This document shows positions 7,974-16,096 of a stretch of DNA of 64,000 bases, in pieces. Under the pieces are notes generated by a model, which saw only the letters and a list, made by a program, of their open reading frames with translations, did no database searches and was not told the origin of the DNA. The translations under genes and the position numbers were made by a program. The DNA lies in the NCBI RefSeq assembly GCF_918697865.1, contig NZ_CAKKMV010000010.1, positions 1-64,000 on the forward strand. Direction: 5' to 3'. Within the stretch, counting starts at the first letter, position 1. Each line of letters begins with the position of its first letter. This DNA is from Massilia sp. Bi118. GTDB lineage: Bacteria > Pseudomonadota > Gammaproteobacteria > Burkholderiales > Burkholderiaceae_D.

Positions 7974-8834
7974 TTATTCGGAGATGGCGTCGCGCAGCGC
8001 GCGCAGGTCGCGGCCATAGGCGGCGATCATCTTGCGCGTCTCGTCGGCGCGCAGGTCGTGCAGGTGTTCGCGCAGCTTCTGGTGCGCGAGCGCGACCTTG
8101 GTGAGTCCCTGCAGCGCCAGGTCGTAGCGTTTGTCGATCAGCTTGTACTCGGTCGACTTGTTCAGGTAATGGACCTTGGCCAGGGTCACCAGCATGCGGT
8201 CCGAGTTCCTGGTCGAGAAGGGGATCTCGACGTCGAAGATGCCGAGGATGGTTTTCTTCTCGTTCTCGTTGGTCTTGGCGTACAGGCGGGTCAGGTTGAT
8301 CATCGCTTCCAGCAGCACCTGCACGTCGGCGTCGCCGTCGCGCACCATGGTCTCGACGCTGCGGTTCTGGTAGCCGGAGGCGATCACCCGGGTCAGCAGC
8401 CGCGTCAGGCCGGTATAGGCGACGATGTGGCGCTGCTGCAGGCCGGATTCGCTGTTCGCCTTCAGGCCGTTGCCCAGATCGTCGAGCTGGGTCGACAGGT
8501 CGTAGCGGGCTTCGCCGGCCAGCAGGCTGAGGGTCTGCATGTAGAGCACCAGGCTCTTCTGGATGGCGATGAAGTCGTCGTAGACGGCCTTGCGGCGCGC
8601 GTCGTTTTCCCTGGCGATGCGGTCGGCGGCGGGCGACAGATAGGGCTGCTCGCGTTCGTAGGTGTCGCGGTAGCGCTTCGACAGCTCGGCATAGCCGCCC
8701 AGGCGGGCCGAGGCGTCGGCGAATTCCCGCACTTCCGCGAGGCTGACCGGTCCGCCGGTGCTGGCGCAGCCGCCCAGCAGCAGGCTGGCGACGAGAACAA
8801 GCAGCCAAGGGCGCCAAAACAGTTTGATGTTCAT
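7974..8834 (-). CDS. Helical lipoprotein of unknown function
   Basis: A 286-residue protein with a clear lipoprotein signal: a basic start, a hydrophobic stretch and the lipobox LLGGC at about residues 19-23, giving a mature protein that starts at CASTGG. The rest is predicted by eye to be alpha-helical and charged, without known motifs. It should sit in the periplasm, attached to the outer or inner membrane (the +2 residue is Ala, which favours the outer membrane). It is first in a two-gene operon with the helical protein downstream. Confidence 0.75.
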   Translation of the reverse strand: MNIKLFWRPWLLVLVASLLLGGCASTGGPVSLAEVREFADASARLGGYAELSKRYRDTYEREQPYLSPAADRIARENDARRKAVYDDFIAIQKSLVLYMQTLSLLAGEARYDLSTQLDDLGNGLKANSESGLQQRHIVAYTGLTRLLTRVIASGYQNRSVETMVRDGDADVQVLLEAMINLTRLYAKTNENEKKTILGIFDVEIPFSTRNSDRMLVTLAKVHYLNKSTEYKLIDKRYDLALQGLTKVALAHQKLREHLHDLRADETRKMIAAYGRDLRALRDAISE

Positions 8835-8881
8835 GGGTCCTTTCTAGGCGGCAAAAGGCCGAGCCCGAAAAGCCCATTCTT

Positions 8882-9691
8882 TCAAAGTTGCCTGCTGGCT
8901 ACCTTGCCTCGTATCAAGTCAACCTGTGAAAGCCAGGCCAGGCCTTCGATGGTGTTGCCTTGCGGGATGTATTCGCAGCCGACCCAGCCGTCATAGCCGA
9001 GCTCGTCCAACAGCTTCAGCAGGAAGGGGAAATTGATTTCGCCGGTGCCGGGCTCGTGGCGGCCCGGCACGTCGGCCAGCTGGACGTGGCGGATGATGGG
9101 CAGGCGCTCGCGCAGGGTATGCGCCAGGTCGCCTTCCATGCGCTGCATGTGATAGAAGTCGTATTGCAGGAACAGGTTGTCCAGGCCGCATTCGGCGATG
9201 ATCTCCGCGGCCTGGTTGCTGCGCGTCAGGAAATAGCCGGGGATGTCGCGGTCGTTGATCGGCTCGACCAGGACCTCGATGCCGTGCCGGGCGCAGGCCT
9301 CGGCGGCGAAGCGCAGGTTACTGACGAAGGTGGCATGGGCGCGCTCGGGCTCGACCTTGGGCGGCAGCTTGCCGGCCAGGCAGTGCAGGCGCGGCACCCC
9401 GAGTTCGGTCGCGTAATCGATGGCCAGCTCGACGCTGTCCTGGAATTCGGCGATGCGGCGCGGATCGCAGGCGAAGCCGCGTTCGCCCGCGGCCCAGTCG
9501 CCGGGCGGGAAGTTGTGCAGCACCAGCTGCAGGCCGTAGCGCTGCAGGCGGCCGGCGATCTGTTCCGGCTCGAAGGCATAGGGAAACAGGAACTCGACCG
9601 CGTCGAAACCGGCCGCACGGGCCGCGGCGAAGCGCTCGAGAAAGCCGAGTTCGTTGAACATCAGGCTCAGGTTGGCAGCAAATTTTGGCAT
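8882..9691 (-). CDS. Hydroxypyruvate isomerase family TIM-barrel protein
   Basis: A 269-residue member of the Hyi/OtnI family, which interconverts hydroxypyruvate and tartronate semialdehyde or isomerises 2-oxo-tetronate. Family features are MPKFAANLSLMF at the N-terminus, the metal-ligand and catalytic Glu residues in VLVEPIND and VGCEYIPQG, and HVQLADVPGRHEPGTGEI. The start at the MPKFAAN methionine fits the family; a methionine eight codons upstream is possible. No glyoxylate-pathway gene is adjacent, so the substrate cannot be fixed from context. Confidence 0.88.
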   Translation of the reverse strand: MPKFAANLSLMFNELGFLERFAAARAAGFDAVEFLFPYAFEPEQIAGRLQRYGLQLVLHNFPPGDWAAGERGFACDPRRIAEFQDSVELAIDYATELGVPRLHCLAGKLPPKVEPERAHATFVSNLRFAAEACARHGIEVLVEPINDRDIPGYFLTRSNQAAEIIAECGLDNLFLQYDFYHMQRMEGDLAHTLRERLPIIRHVQLADVPGRHEPGTGEINFPFLLKLLDELGYDGWVGCEYIPQGNTIEGLAWLSQVDLIRGKVASRQL

Positions 9692-9715
9692 GCCATAGTG
9701 TAGCCGAAATAGCAA

Positions 9716-9740
9716 CGCGCCGTGGGGAGGCCACGGCGCG
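9716..9740 (-). terminator. Hairpin terminator after the MFS gene
   Basis: A perfect 10-bp stem CGCGCCGTGG / CCACGGCGCG with a five-base loop. It lies 24 bases past the stop of the minus-strand transporter gene and is followed on that strand by TTGCTATTT. It also separates this gene from the hydroxypyruvate isomerase gene. Confidence 0.65.
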
Positions 9741-9763
9741 ATTGCCTGTCGGACGCCGGCTTG

Positions 9764-11077
9764 TCAGCGTGTCGGCGTGGGCGTAGCCGCGTCGGATTTC
9801 TCCGGGGTGATGTCGGCCAGTCTTGCCATCGGCGTGAACAGCCAGGCCGCCAGCGCCGCCACGCTCAGGCCCAAACCGGCGCCGGTGAACAGGGTCGCCA
9901 GGCTGAGCACGCTGGCCATCCAGCCGGCCAGGGCCGCCGTCAACGGGGCCAGGCCCATGAAGACGAACATGAAGATGCTCATCATGCGGCCCAGCATGTT
10001 GGGCGCGACTCGCTGCTGGATCCAGGTGAACACGGCCACCTGGATATAGCCGCCCAGTACGCCGATGCCGCCGAGGAGCAGCATGCCCTGCCAGCTACTT
10101 GTCACGAGGCCCAGCGGCATCAGCAGGACGCCGGCCAGGCCGTCCACCAGCAGCAGGGTCAGGCCGAGATTGCCGAGCCGGCGGCCCTTCAGGATGCCGG
10201 ACAGGGCCATGCCGGCCAGCGATCCGGCGCCATGCGCACCCATCAGCAGGCCGAGGGCGGCGGCGCCGTGCAGGCGTTCGCTGGCCAGCAGCGGCATCGC
10301 CACCTGCATCACGCCGCCGGTCACGCAAGCGCACAGCCCCCAGTACAGGAAGGCGGTGCGCAGGGTGAGGTCGCGCCACAGCGCGGCCAGGGCGGCGCCG
10401 ACCGAACGCAGCACCGATGGCGCCGGCGCGGCTTGATTCGTGCGCGCGGCCGGATCGGGCAGGAGCGGCCTGACCTTGGCCAGGGTCCAGGCGGACAGCG
10501 CGAAGCTGAAGGCGTCGAAGGCGAAGGCCAGGCCCAGGCCCAGTGCGTGGCCTTCCTGCATGCCGCTGCTGCCGTCGCCGGCCAGCGCGAACAGCAGACC
10601 CGCCAGCAGCGGCCCGGCCAGCATGGTTACCTGGCGCACCGCCATCATCATCGCATTCGCTCCTGGCAATTGCTGGGGCTTCACGGCGTGCGGCAGCATC
10701 GAGGTGCCGGCCGGAATGCTGAAAGCCGAGGCCAGGCTGAGGACGATGGCCAGCACAGTCACCAGCGGCAGCGTCGCGCGGCCGCTCAGCACCAGGGCCG
10801 CCAGCAGACCCAGCAGGACCGTGTTCACGTGCTTGGTCAGCATCAGTACCCGCTTGGGCGAATGGCGGTCGACCAGGGCGCCGCCGAACAGGATCAGCAC
10901 CGCGCGCGGCACGCCCAGCAGGGCGACCATGGCGCCGAGCGCCAGCGGATCGCGGGTCAGCTGCAGGACCAGCCAGGGCAGGGCGATCATGGTGAACTGG
11001 TCGCCGAGGGCGGAGATCACGCCGCCGCTCATCAGCCAGGCGAAATTCGGATCGCGAAGCAAGTTCTTGTTATTCAT
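9764..11077 (-). CDS. MFS transporter, probable drug or metabolite exporter
   Basis: A 437-residue protein with about 12 hydrophobic segments and MFS loop motifs (DRHSPKRVLMLT between TM2 and TM3, analogous to GxxxDRxGRR). The overall look is of the Enterobactin/multidrug-exporter-like MFS_3 group. The gene lies 18 bases downstream of a MarR-family regulator on the same strand, so both are one operon under MarR control. By analogy with MarR-exporter pairs the substrate is probably a toxic aromatic or antibiotic compound, but none can be named. Confidence 0.88.
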   Translation of the reverse strand: MNNKNLLRDPNFAWLMSGGVISALGDQFTMIALPWLVLQLTRDPLALGAMVALLGVPRAVLILFGGALVDRHSPKRVLMLTKHVNTVLLGLLAALVLSGRATLPLVTVLAIVLSLASAFSIPAGTSMLPHAVKPQQLPGANAMMMAVRQVTMLAGPLLAGLLFALAGDGSSGMQEGHALGLGLAFAFDAFSFALSAWTLAKVRPLLPDPAARTNQAAPAPSVLRSVGAALAALWRDLTLRTAFLYWGLCACVTGGVMQVAMPLLASERLHGAAALGLLMGAHGAGSLAGMALSGILKGRRLGNLGLTLLLVDGLAGVLLMPLGLVTSSWQGMLLLGGIGVLGGYIQVAVFTWIQQRVAPNMLGRMMSIFMFVFMGLAPLTAALAGWMASVLSLATLFTGAGLGLSVAALAAWLFTPMARLADITPEKSDAATPTPTR

Positions 11078-11095
11078 GTCTCTTCAGGATGTCGT

Positions 11096-11530
11096 TTATT
11101 GTCCGGTGCCCGCCAGCTGGGCCAGCAGGCTCGAGGTCGCTTCCAGCTGGGCCCGCGAGGGGGCGCCCAGCATGGCGCGGCTGATGTTGTCGACCACGGT
11201 GGTCGCGTTCGTGACCAGCTCGCTGCCGGTGGCGGTGATGATGGCGTAGCCGACGCGGGCGTCGCGCGGATCGCTCTGGCGGTCGACCAGGCCGATCTTT
11301 TCCAGCGGCAGCAGCGAGCGGGTGACGCCGGAGGCGGTCAGGCCCAGTTTCTCGGCCAGGTCGACCCGGCGCAGGCGGCCGCCGGGGGCGCGCTGCAGGT
11401 GCAGCAGCAACTGGTAGTCGGCAAAGCTGATGCCGTGGTGTCCACCCAAGGCGCTGTCCAGGCGGCGCGAGAGCGTGGCCCAGGCGCGTCCCATGCGCAG
11501 GCAGAATTCGGTGGTGAGGGTGTCGTCCAT
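11096..11530 (-). CDS. MarR-family transcriptional regulator
   Basis: A 144-residue winged-helix regulator: ISFADYQLLLHLQR, then VDLAEKLGLTASGVTRSLLPLEKIGLV (recognition helix, residues ~57-83) and the wing with DPRDARVGYAIITATG. The start at 11530 follows AGGAG at good spacing; the longer open frame upstream has no such signal and runs through the operators. It precedes the MFS gene and almost surely represses the operon through two inverted repeats upstream of its own start. MarR proteins release DNA on binding phenolic ligands or on oxidation; no Cys pair is conspicuous here. Confidence 0.93.
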   Translation of the reverse strand: MDDTLTTEFCLRMGRAWATLSRRLDSALGGHHGISFADYQLLLHLQRAPGGRLRRVDLAEKLGLTASGVTRSLLPLEKIGLVDRQSDPRDARVGYAIITATGSELVTNATTVVDNISRAMLGAPSRAQLEATSSLLAQLAGTGQ

Positions 11531-11554
11531 GAGGATCTCCTGATAATTGAAGAG

Positions 11555-11617
11555 TACTTGATTAATCAAGTATATCCCTCTTTTTCGACACTTTGCAAGT
11601 ACTTGAGTAATCAAGTA
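11555..11617. promoter_or_regulatory. Twin MarR operators
   Basis: A perfect palindrome TACTTGATTAATCAAGTA (11555-11572) and a near-perfect copy TACTTGAGTAATCAAGTA (11600-11617) lie 25-87 bases upstream of the marR-type start. The centres are 45 bases apart. Length and TTGATTAATCAA-like core are typical of MarR sites, and the second TTG...TTGCAA stretch between them may contain the -35/-10 elements. The pair is the evident autoregulatory operator of the MarR-MFS operon. Confidence 0.85.
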
Positions 11618-11636
11618 TCTAAAAAGGCGACAAAAA

Positions 11637-11668
11637 AGCCGCGCTACCCGTTTGCAGGTAGCGCGGCT
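11637..11668 (-). terminator. Strong terminator after the rhlE-like gene
   Basis: A perfect 12-bp stem AGCCGCGCTACC / GGTAGCGCGGCT with an eight-base loop, followed on the minus strand by TTTTTTG. It lies 35 bases past the helicase stop codon, between that gene and the MarR operators. Confidence 0.9.
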
Positions 11669-11702
11669 CTATTCAGTGCACGTTGGAATCAGCGATCGGC
11701 GA

Positions 11703-13181
11703 TCAGCGGTCGCCGCCGCTGCGTGCGCCTGCCGGACGCGGGCCGCGGCCCTGGCCGCCACGACCGCCGCCACCGTTGCCGCCACCGTTGCCACGGCCGC
11801 CGGCGTTGGCGCCGTTACGGTTGCCCGGCTGGCCGCCGCCGTTGCGCGCTGCGCCGCCTGCCGGGGCGCTGCTGCGCTGGCCGTTCGGGGCAGCGCTTCT
11901 GCCTGCGCCCGCGCCGGCGGCGCGCGGCTGTCCGCCACCGCCAGGACGACCGCCGCCCGGACGGCCGCCGCGGTTGCCATGGCCCGGCGCGCCGCTGCGC
12001 AGCTGGATCGGCTGGGCCTTGGCGTTCGGGTCCGGCTCGAAGCCCGGGATCACCGCGCGCGGCAGGGTCTGCTTGATCAGCTTCTCGATATCCTTGAGCA
12101 TCTGGTGCTCGTCGACGCAGACCAGGGACACGGCTTCGCCGGTGGCGCCGGCGCGGCCGGTGCGGCCGATACGGTGCACATAGTCTTCCGGCACGTTCGG
12201 CAGGTCGTAGTTGACCACGTGCGGCAGCTGGTCGATGTCGATGCCGCGCGCCGCGATGTCGGTGGCGATCAGGGCGGTCAGGCTGCCGTCCTTGAACTCG
12301 GCCAGCGCCTTGGTGCGCGCCGACTGGCTCTTGTTGCCGTGGATCGCCATCGCGCCGATGCCGTCCTTGCCGAGCTGCTCGACCAGTTTATTGGCGCCGT
12401 GCTTGGTGCGGGTGAACACCAGCACCTGTTTCCAGTTGTTGGTCTTGATCAGGTGGGCCAGCATCGGGTGCTTCTTGTCGCGGTCGACCGGGTGGATCAT
12501 CTGCTCGATGACTTCGACGGTCGAATTGCGGCGCGCCACTTCGATCAGTGCCGGGTTGTTCAGCAGCTTGTCGGCCAGGGCCTTGATCTCGTCCGAGAAA
12601 GTGGCCGAGAACAGCAGGTTCTGGCGCTTCGGCGGCAGCACCGCCAGCACCTTCTTGATGTCGTGGATGAAGCCCATGTCCAGCATGCGGTCGGCTTCGT
12701 CCAGCACCAGGATCTCGATCTTGTCGAGCTTGATGGTGCCCTGGCCGACGTGGTCGAGCAGGCGGCCCGGGGTGGCGACCAGGATGTCAACGCCGTTGGC
12801 CAGCAGCTTGATCTGCGGGTGGATGCCGACGCCGCCGAAGATCACGGCCGAATTCAGGTTGGTGTACTTGGCGTAGGTGCGGATGTTTTCCTCGACCTGG
12901 GCCGCGAGTTCGCGGGTCGGGGCCAGCACCAGGGCGCGGATCGCGCGCTTCGAGGATTTGTTGGTCAGCGCCATGCCGGCCTTGTCGGTCGACAGGCGGT
13001 GCAGCACGGGCAGCGTGAAGCCGGCGGTCTTGCCGGTGCCGGTCTGGGCGCCGGCCAGCAGGTCGCCGCCGCCGAGCACAGCCGGGATGGCCTGTGCCTG
13101 GATCGGGGTCGGCGAGGTATAGCCGGCTTCAGTTACGGCACGGACGAGGGCGTCGGTCAGACCGAGAGTATTGAATGACAT
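11703..13181 (-). CDS. rhlE: DEAD-box RNA helicase, RhlE type
   Basis: A 492-residue helicase with all core motifs: Q motif ([11 protein letters not shown]), [42 protein letters not shown] and [10 protein letters not shown]. Residues ~405-492 form a low-complexity tail rich in Gly, Arg, Asn, Ala and Pro ([15 protein letters not shown]), typical of RhlE homologues and likely to bind RNA or drive condensates. It probably helps ribosome assembly and mRNA decay at low temperature. It is a single-gene unit with a strong terminator. The gene symbol is by family resemblance. Confidence 0.92.
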   Translation of the reverse strand: MSFNTLGLTDALVRAVTEAGYTSPTPIQAQAIPAVLGGGDLLAGAQTGTGKTAGFTLPVLHRLSTDKAGMALTNKSSKRAIRALVLAPTRELAAQVEENIRTYAKYTNLNSAVIFGGVGIHPQIKLLANGVDILVATPGRLLDHVGQGTIKLDKIEILVLDEADRMLDMGFIHDIKKVLAVLPPKRQNLLFSATFSDEIKALADKLLNNPALIEVARRNSTVEVIEQMIHPVDRDKKHPMLAHLIKTNNWKQVLVFTRTKHGANKLVEQLGKDGIGAMAIHGNKSQSARTKALAEFKDGSLTALIATDIAARGIDIDQLPHVVNYDLPNVPEDYVHRIGRTGRAGATGEAVSLVCVDEHQMLKDIEKLIKQTLPRAVIPGFEPDPNAKAQPIQLRSGAPGHGNRGGRPGGGRPGGGGQPRAAGAGAGRSAAPNGQRSSAPAGGAARNGGGQPGNRNGANAGGRGNGGGNGGGGRGGQGRGPRPAGARSGGDR

Positions 13182-13508
13182 AGATTTTCTGTAGGGATCG
13201 GCGCGTCGCTTTCGCTTCGAAGGCGCCAGTCAGGCCGATCGGATTACACAAGGCAGGGCGGCCGGTACTGGTGCCGGTACGCCGTGTCGCAGTCATCAAC
13301 ACAAAGGTTAAGGACCACGCGATTATAATTCAAAATGTTTCGCTGGGGAAATTTTAGCGCAGCCGTCGGGCTGATGAGGCAGGGAGACGCGGCGCAGTGC
13401 AACGACGGTGCAGAGCGCCGGAAGCAGACGGGTATTTTACGCGAAAGCGATCAAGCCCGCTGAACGGGCCAATATCGTCGGGGGCGACGGTTCCCGCCCC
13501 TCGATCAA
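13182..13508. other. Intergenic region with probable rhlE promoter
   Basis: About 330 bases between suhB (its 3' end) and the start of the helicase, both on the minus strand. It contains TATAAT on the minus strand at about 13322-13327 with only a weak -35 (TTCCCC at 17-base spacing), which would give a leader of about 135 bases for the helicase mRNA. GCCCG/CGGGC near 13454-13469 is a short hairpin after suhB that may end its transcript. No coding sequence was seen. Confidence 0.45.
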
Positions 13509-14297
13509 TCAGGCAAACGGCTTCAGGACCTGGACCATGCCGGCGAAGACCTTCGGGCCGGCGGCGATGATGTCACCCTTGTTCAGGTACTCGGATTCGC
13601 CGCTGAATTCGCCGACGATGCCGCCCGCTTCGGTCACCAGCAGGGAACCTGCGGCAATGTCCCAGATCTTCAGGCCCTTTTCGTAGTAACCGTCGACGCG
13701 GCCGGCGGCCACGTTGGCCAGTTCCAGCGCGGCCGAGCCGCTCGAGCGCACGCCGTGGCAGCGCGCCGCCACCACTTCGTACATGCGCAGGTATTCGGCC
13801 AGCGCGCGCGGGTCGGCGCCATGGCCGGAGCCGATCAGGGCCTTGTTGATGCGGTCGGGATTGCGGACGCGGATGCGCTTTTCGTTCAGGTAGGCGCCGG
13901 CGCCCTTGGTGGCGGTGAACAGGTCGTTGCGGACCGGATCGTAGACCACGGCCTGGGTGATCACGCCGCGCTGCTGCAGCGCGATCGAGATGCAGTAGTT
14001 CGGGTAGCCGTGCATGAAGTTGGTGGTGCCGTCGATCGGATCGATGATCCAGACGTATTCGCTATCGTCGTTCAGGTTGGCGGTCGGGCCGGACTCTTCG
14101 CCCAGGATGGCGTGGTCGGGGTAGGCCTTCAGCAGGGTCTCGACGATCGCCTGCTCCGATGCCTGGTCGATATCGGTGACGAAATCGTTGTGGTTTTTTT
14201 CGCTGATGGTGATACGGTCGAGATCGAACGAGGCGCGGTTGATGACCGTGGCGGCGCGGCGGGCGGCCTTGATGGCCGTATTGAGCATTGGGTGCAT
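13509..14297 (-). CDS. suhB: Inositol monophosphatase family protein SuhB
   Basis: A 262-residue protein with the family metal-binding motifs GEESG (residues ~66-70), WIIDPIDGTTNFMHG (~80-95) and IWDIAAGSLLVTEAGG (~210-225). SuhB hydrolyses inositol-1-phosphate and, in Enterobacteria, is part of the rRNA antitermination complex. The start follows AGGAAG; an upstream methionine is less well placed. It is divergent from trmJ, an arrangement I recall as usual in this bacterial group, with a shared promoter region of 180 bases. Confidence 0.94.
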   Translation of the reverse strand: MHPMLNTAIKAARRAATVINRASFDLDRITISEKNHNDFVTDIDQASEQAIVETLLKAYPDHAILGEESGPTANLNDDSEYVWIIDPIDGTTNFMHGYPNYCISIALQQRGVITQAVVYDPVRNDLFTATKGAGAYLNEKRIRVRNPDRINKALIGSGHGADPRALAEYLRMYEVVAARCHGVRSSGSAALELANVAAGRVDGYYEKGLKIWDIAAGSLLVTEAGGIVGEFSGESEYLNKGDIIAAGPKVFAGMVQVLKPFA

Positions 14298-14480
14298 AAG
14301 AGCTTCCTGAAGAATGCTGACGCCCACCGCCGCAGTGGAATACCTGCGCGCCGTGAACGATCAAATAGCGATGAGAATGACAAAGAGCAAAGCGGTGCCG
14401 AAACCGTTAAAATCGCCGCCGGATCCTCGATCCTGGCCGCATTTCAACCGCTCGTCACCGCGCGATGGCGCTATTTTACA

Positions 14481-15248
14481 ATGAACCCGACCGAAACTGA
14501 CATCTCTCTTTTCAAACGGCTACGCTTTGTGCTAGTGGAAACCAGCCGCGCGGGCAATGTCGGCTCGGTTGCGCGCGCCATGAAGACCATGGGCTTTTCC
14601 GAACTGGTGCTGGTGGCGCCGCGCTGCGAGCAGCCGCTGACCGATCCGGAAGCGGTCGCCTTCGCCAGCGGCGCGATCGACGTGCTGGAAGGGGCGCGCA
14701 TCGTCGGCAGCGTCGCCGAGGCGCTGGAAGGCTGCAATTTCGCCGCCGCCGTATCGGCCCGCCTGCGTGAATTTTCGCCGCCGGTGTGGACGCCGCGCGA
14801 ATTTTCCGCGCACGTGGCCTTGAGCGCCGACCTGCGCCCGGCGCTCATCCTCGGCAACGAGCGCGTCGGCCTGCCAAACGACATCGTCGCCGGCTGCAAC
14901 GTGCTGATCAACATCCCGGCGAATCCGGCCTACTCCTCGCTCAACCTGTCGCAGGCGGCCCAGGTGCTGGCCTACGAATGCCGCCTCGCCGCGGAAGGGG
15001 ACGCATCACAAGCGAGCCGCACCCAGGCCGGCGTCGGCTTCCAGGGCGAAGCGGCCAGCATGGCCCAGATCGAAGGCATGTACGCCCACCTCGAAGAAGC
15101 CCTGGTCGCCATCGGCTTCCTGAATGCCGACAACCCCAAAAAACTGATGCCGCGCCTGAAACGCCTGTTCGCCCGCACCCAGCTCGAAACCGAAGAAGTC
15201 AACATCCTGCGCGGCATCGCCCGCCACATGCAAAAGCGCCGCGAATGA
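14481..15248 (+). CDS. trmJ: tRNA (cytidine/uridine-32-2'-O)-methyltransferase
   Basis: A 255-residue SpoU-superfamily methyltransferase. Visible are FVLVETSRAGNVGSVARAMKTMGF at the N-terminus (the catalytic Arg and Asn), LILGNERVGLPN (the AdoMet knot region), NIPANPAYSSLNLSQAAQVLAYE, and a C-terminal TrmJ-specific extension ending in ILRGIARHMQKR. It methylates the ribose of residue 32 in certain tRNAs, using AdoMet. The start at 14481 gives the expected N-terminus; the frame is open far upstream, but that part is antisense to suhB. Repeats begin right at its stop codon. Confidence 0.94.
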   Translation: MNPTETDISLFKRLRFVLVETSRAGNVGSVARAMKTMGFSELVLVAPRCEQPLTDPEAVAFASGAIDVLEGARIVGSVAEALEGCNFAAAVSARLREFSPPVWTPREFSAHVALSADLRPALILGNERVGLPNDIVAGCNVLINIPANPAYSSLNLSQAAQVLAYECRLAAEGDASQASRTQAGVGFQGEAASMAQIEGMYAHLEEALVAIGFLNADNPKKLMPRLKRLFARTQLETEEVNILRGIARHMQKRRE

Positions 15249-15486
15249 ATTCGGGGTCAGTGAATTCGGGGTCAGAGCACTTTATTGCCAAAATTCGGGG
15301 TCAGAGCACTTTTTTTGGCAATGGCGCTCAGGAACGGATTGCACAGAAGCTTTGCCGATCCGCGCCGTGGTGCAAACGATATTCGGTTCTTTGCCTGCTG
15401 TTGCAAACGACGTTTGCCCGCCGCGCAAACGCATAAAGTGGTCTGACCCCTAATTTCAACAATAATGTGCTCTGACCCCGAATTTT
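15247..15486. repeat. Cluster of direct and inverted copies of a GGGGTCAG motif
   Basis: Three direct copies of (G)AATTCGGGGTCAG occur at 15247-15260, 15262-15275 and 15292-15304, the second and third extending to AGAGCACTTT. Two inverted copies follow at about 15435-15456 (AAAGTGGTCTGACCCCTAATTT) and 15467-15486 (GTGCTCTGACCCCGAATTTT). The copies flank about 130 bases without a convincing gene. The picture is that of flanks left by a small mobile element or REP-type cassette whose coding part has been lost; the family is not identified. Confidence 0.7.
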
Positions 15487-15574
15487 GGTGGCTAGACGAA
15501 GGGCTCTAGTTTTCGGCGTTTTCCACATGAATCTTTCGCTTACACTAGGCAAAAAAGCAAGATAAAGGTTCGAT

Positions 15575-16096
15575 ATGGAGACTAGCCGCAGATCCTTCCT
15601 CAAGGCCGGCGCCCTGGCTGCGCTCGTGCTGGCCGCCGGCGGCGGCATTTACCGCTATGCCAATCCGCCGGCGCCCAAGGGCTTCGTGCTCGATGGCGAG
15701 GCGCGCGCGGCCATGCATGCCATCGTGCCGGCGATCCTGGCCGGGGTGCTGCCGACCGGGACCGGCGCGCGCGCGCGGGCGATTGCCAATACGGCCGAGC
15801 GCCTGAACCAGACCATCCTCGGCCTGCCGCTAGCCACCCAGCAGGAGGTGCAGGATCTGTTCGGCCTTCTCGCACTGGGGCCGGCGCGGCGCCTGCTGAC
15901 CGGCATCCCGCACGGCTGGAGCGCAGCCACCGAGCCCGAGGTGGCAAACTGGCTGCAGGACTGGCGCACCCACCGGCTGGCGCTGCTGCGCACGGCCTAC
16001 CAGGCCCTGCACGACCTGGTGCTGGGCAGCTGGTACAGCGATGCCGCCAACTGGGCGGCGATCGGCTATCCTGGACCGCTGAAGGAGCTGGCATGA
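15575..16096 (+). CDS. Tat-exported small subunit of a GMC-type dehydrogenase
   Basis: A 173-residue protein with a twin-arginine signal (SRRSFLKAGALAALVLAAGG), whose remainder resembles subunit 3 of membrane-bound gluconate/sorbitol-type FAD dehydrogenases. Such subunits help export the folded flavoprotein through the Tat system by hitch-hiking. The stop overlaps the start of the GMC oxidoreductase gene (ATGA), so the two are made together. It is encoded directly after the repeat cluster and has its own likely promoter. Confidence 0.8.
   Translation: METSRRSFLKAGALAALVLAAGGGIYRYANPPAPKGFVLDGEARAAMHAIVPAILAGVLPTGTGARARAIANTAERLNQTILGLPLATQQEVQDLFGLLALGPARRLLTGIPHGWSAATEPEVANWLQDWRTHRLALLRTAYQALHDLVLGSWYSDAANWAAIGYPGPLKELA

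Noticed and set aside
9722..12076. Long plus-strand frame of 784 codons across the MFS and marR genes
   Set aside because: Gln/Ala/Gly/His-rich shadow of two well-supported minus-strand genes; it crosses the MarR operators and a terminator.
15247..15486. CRISPR-like repeats
   Set aside because: The copies are unevenly spaced (1-17 bases apart), of mixed orientation, and have no spacers; no cas genes.
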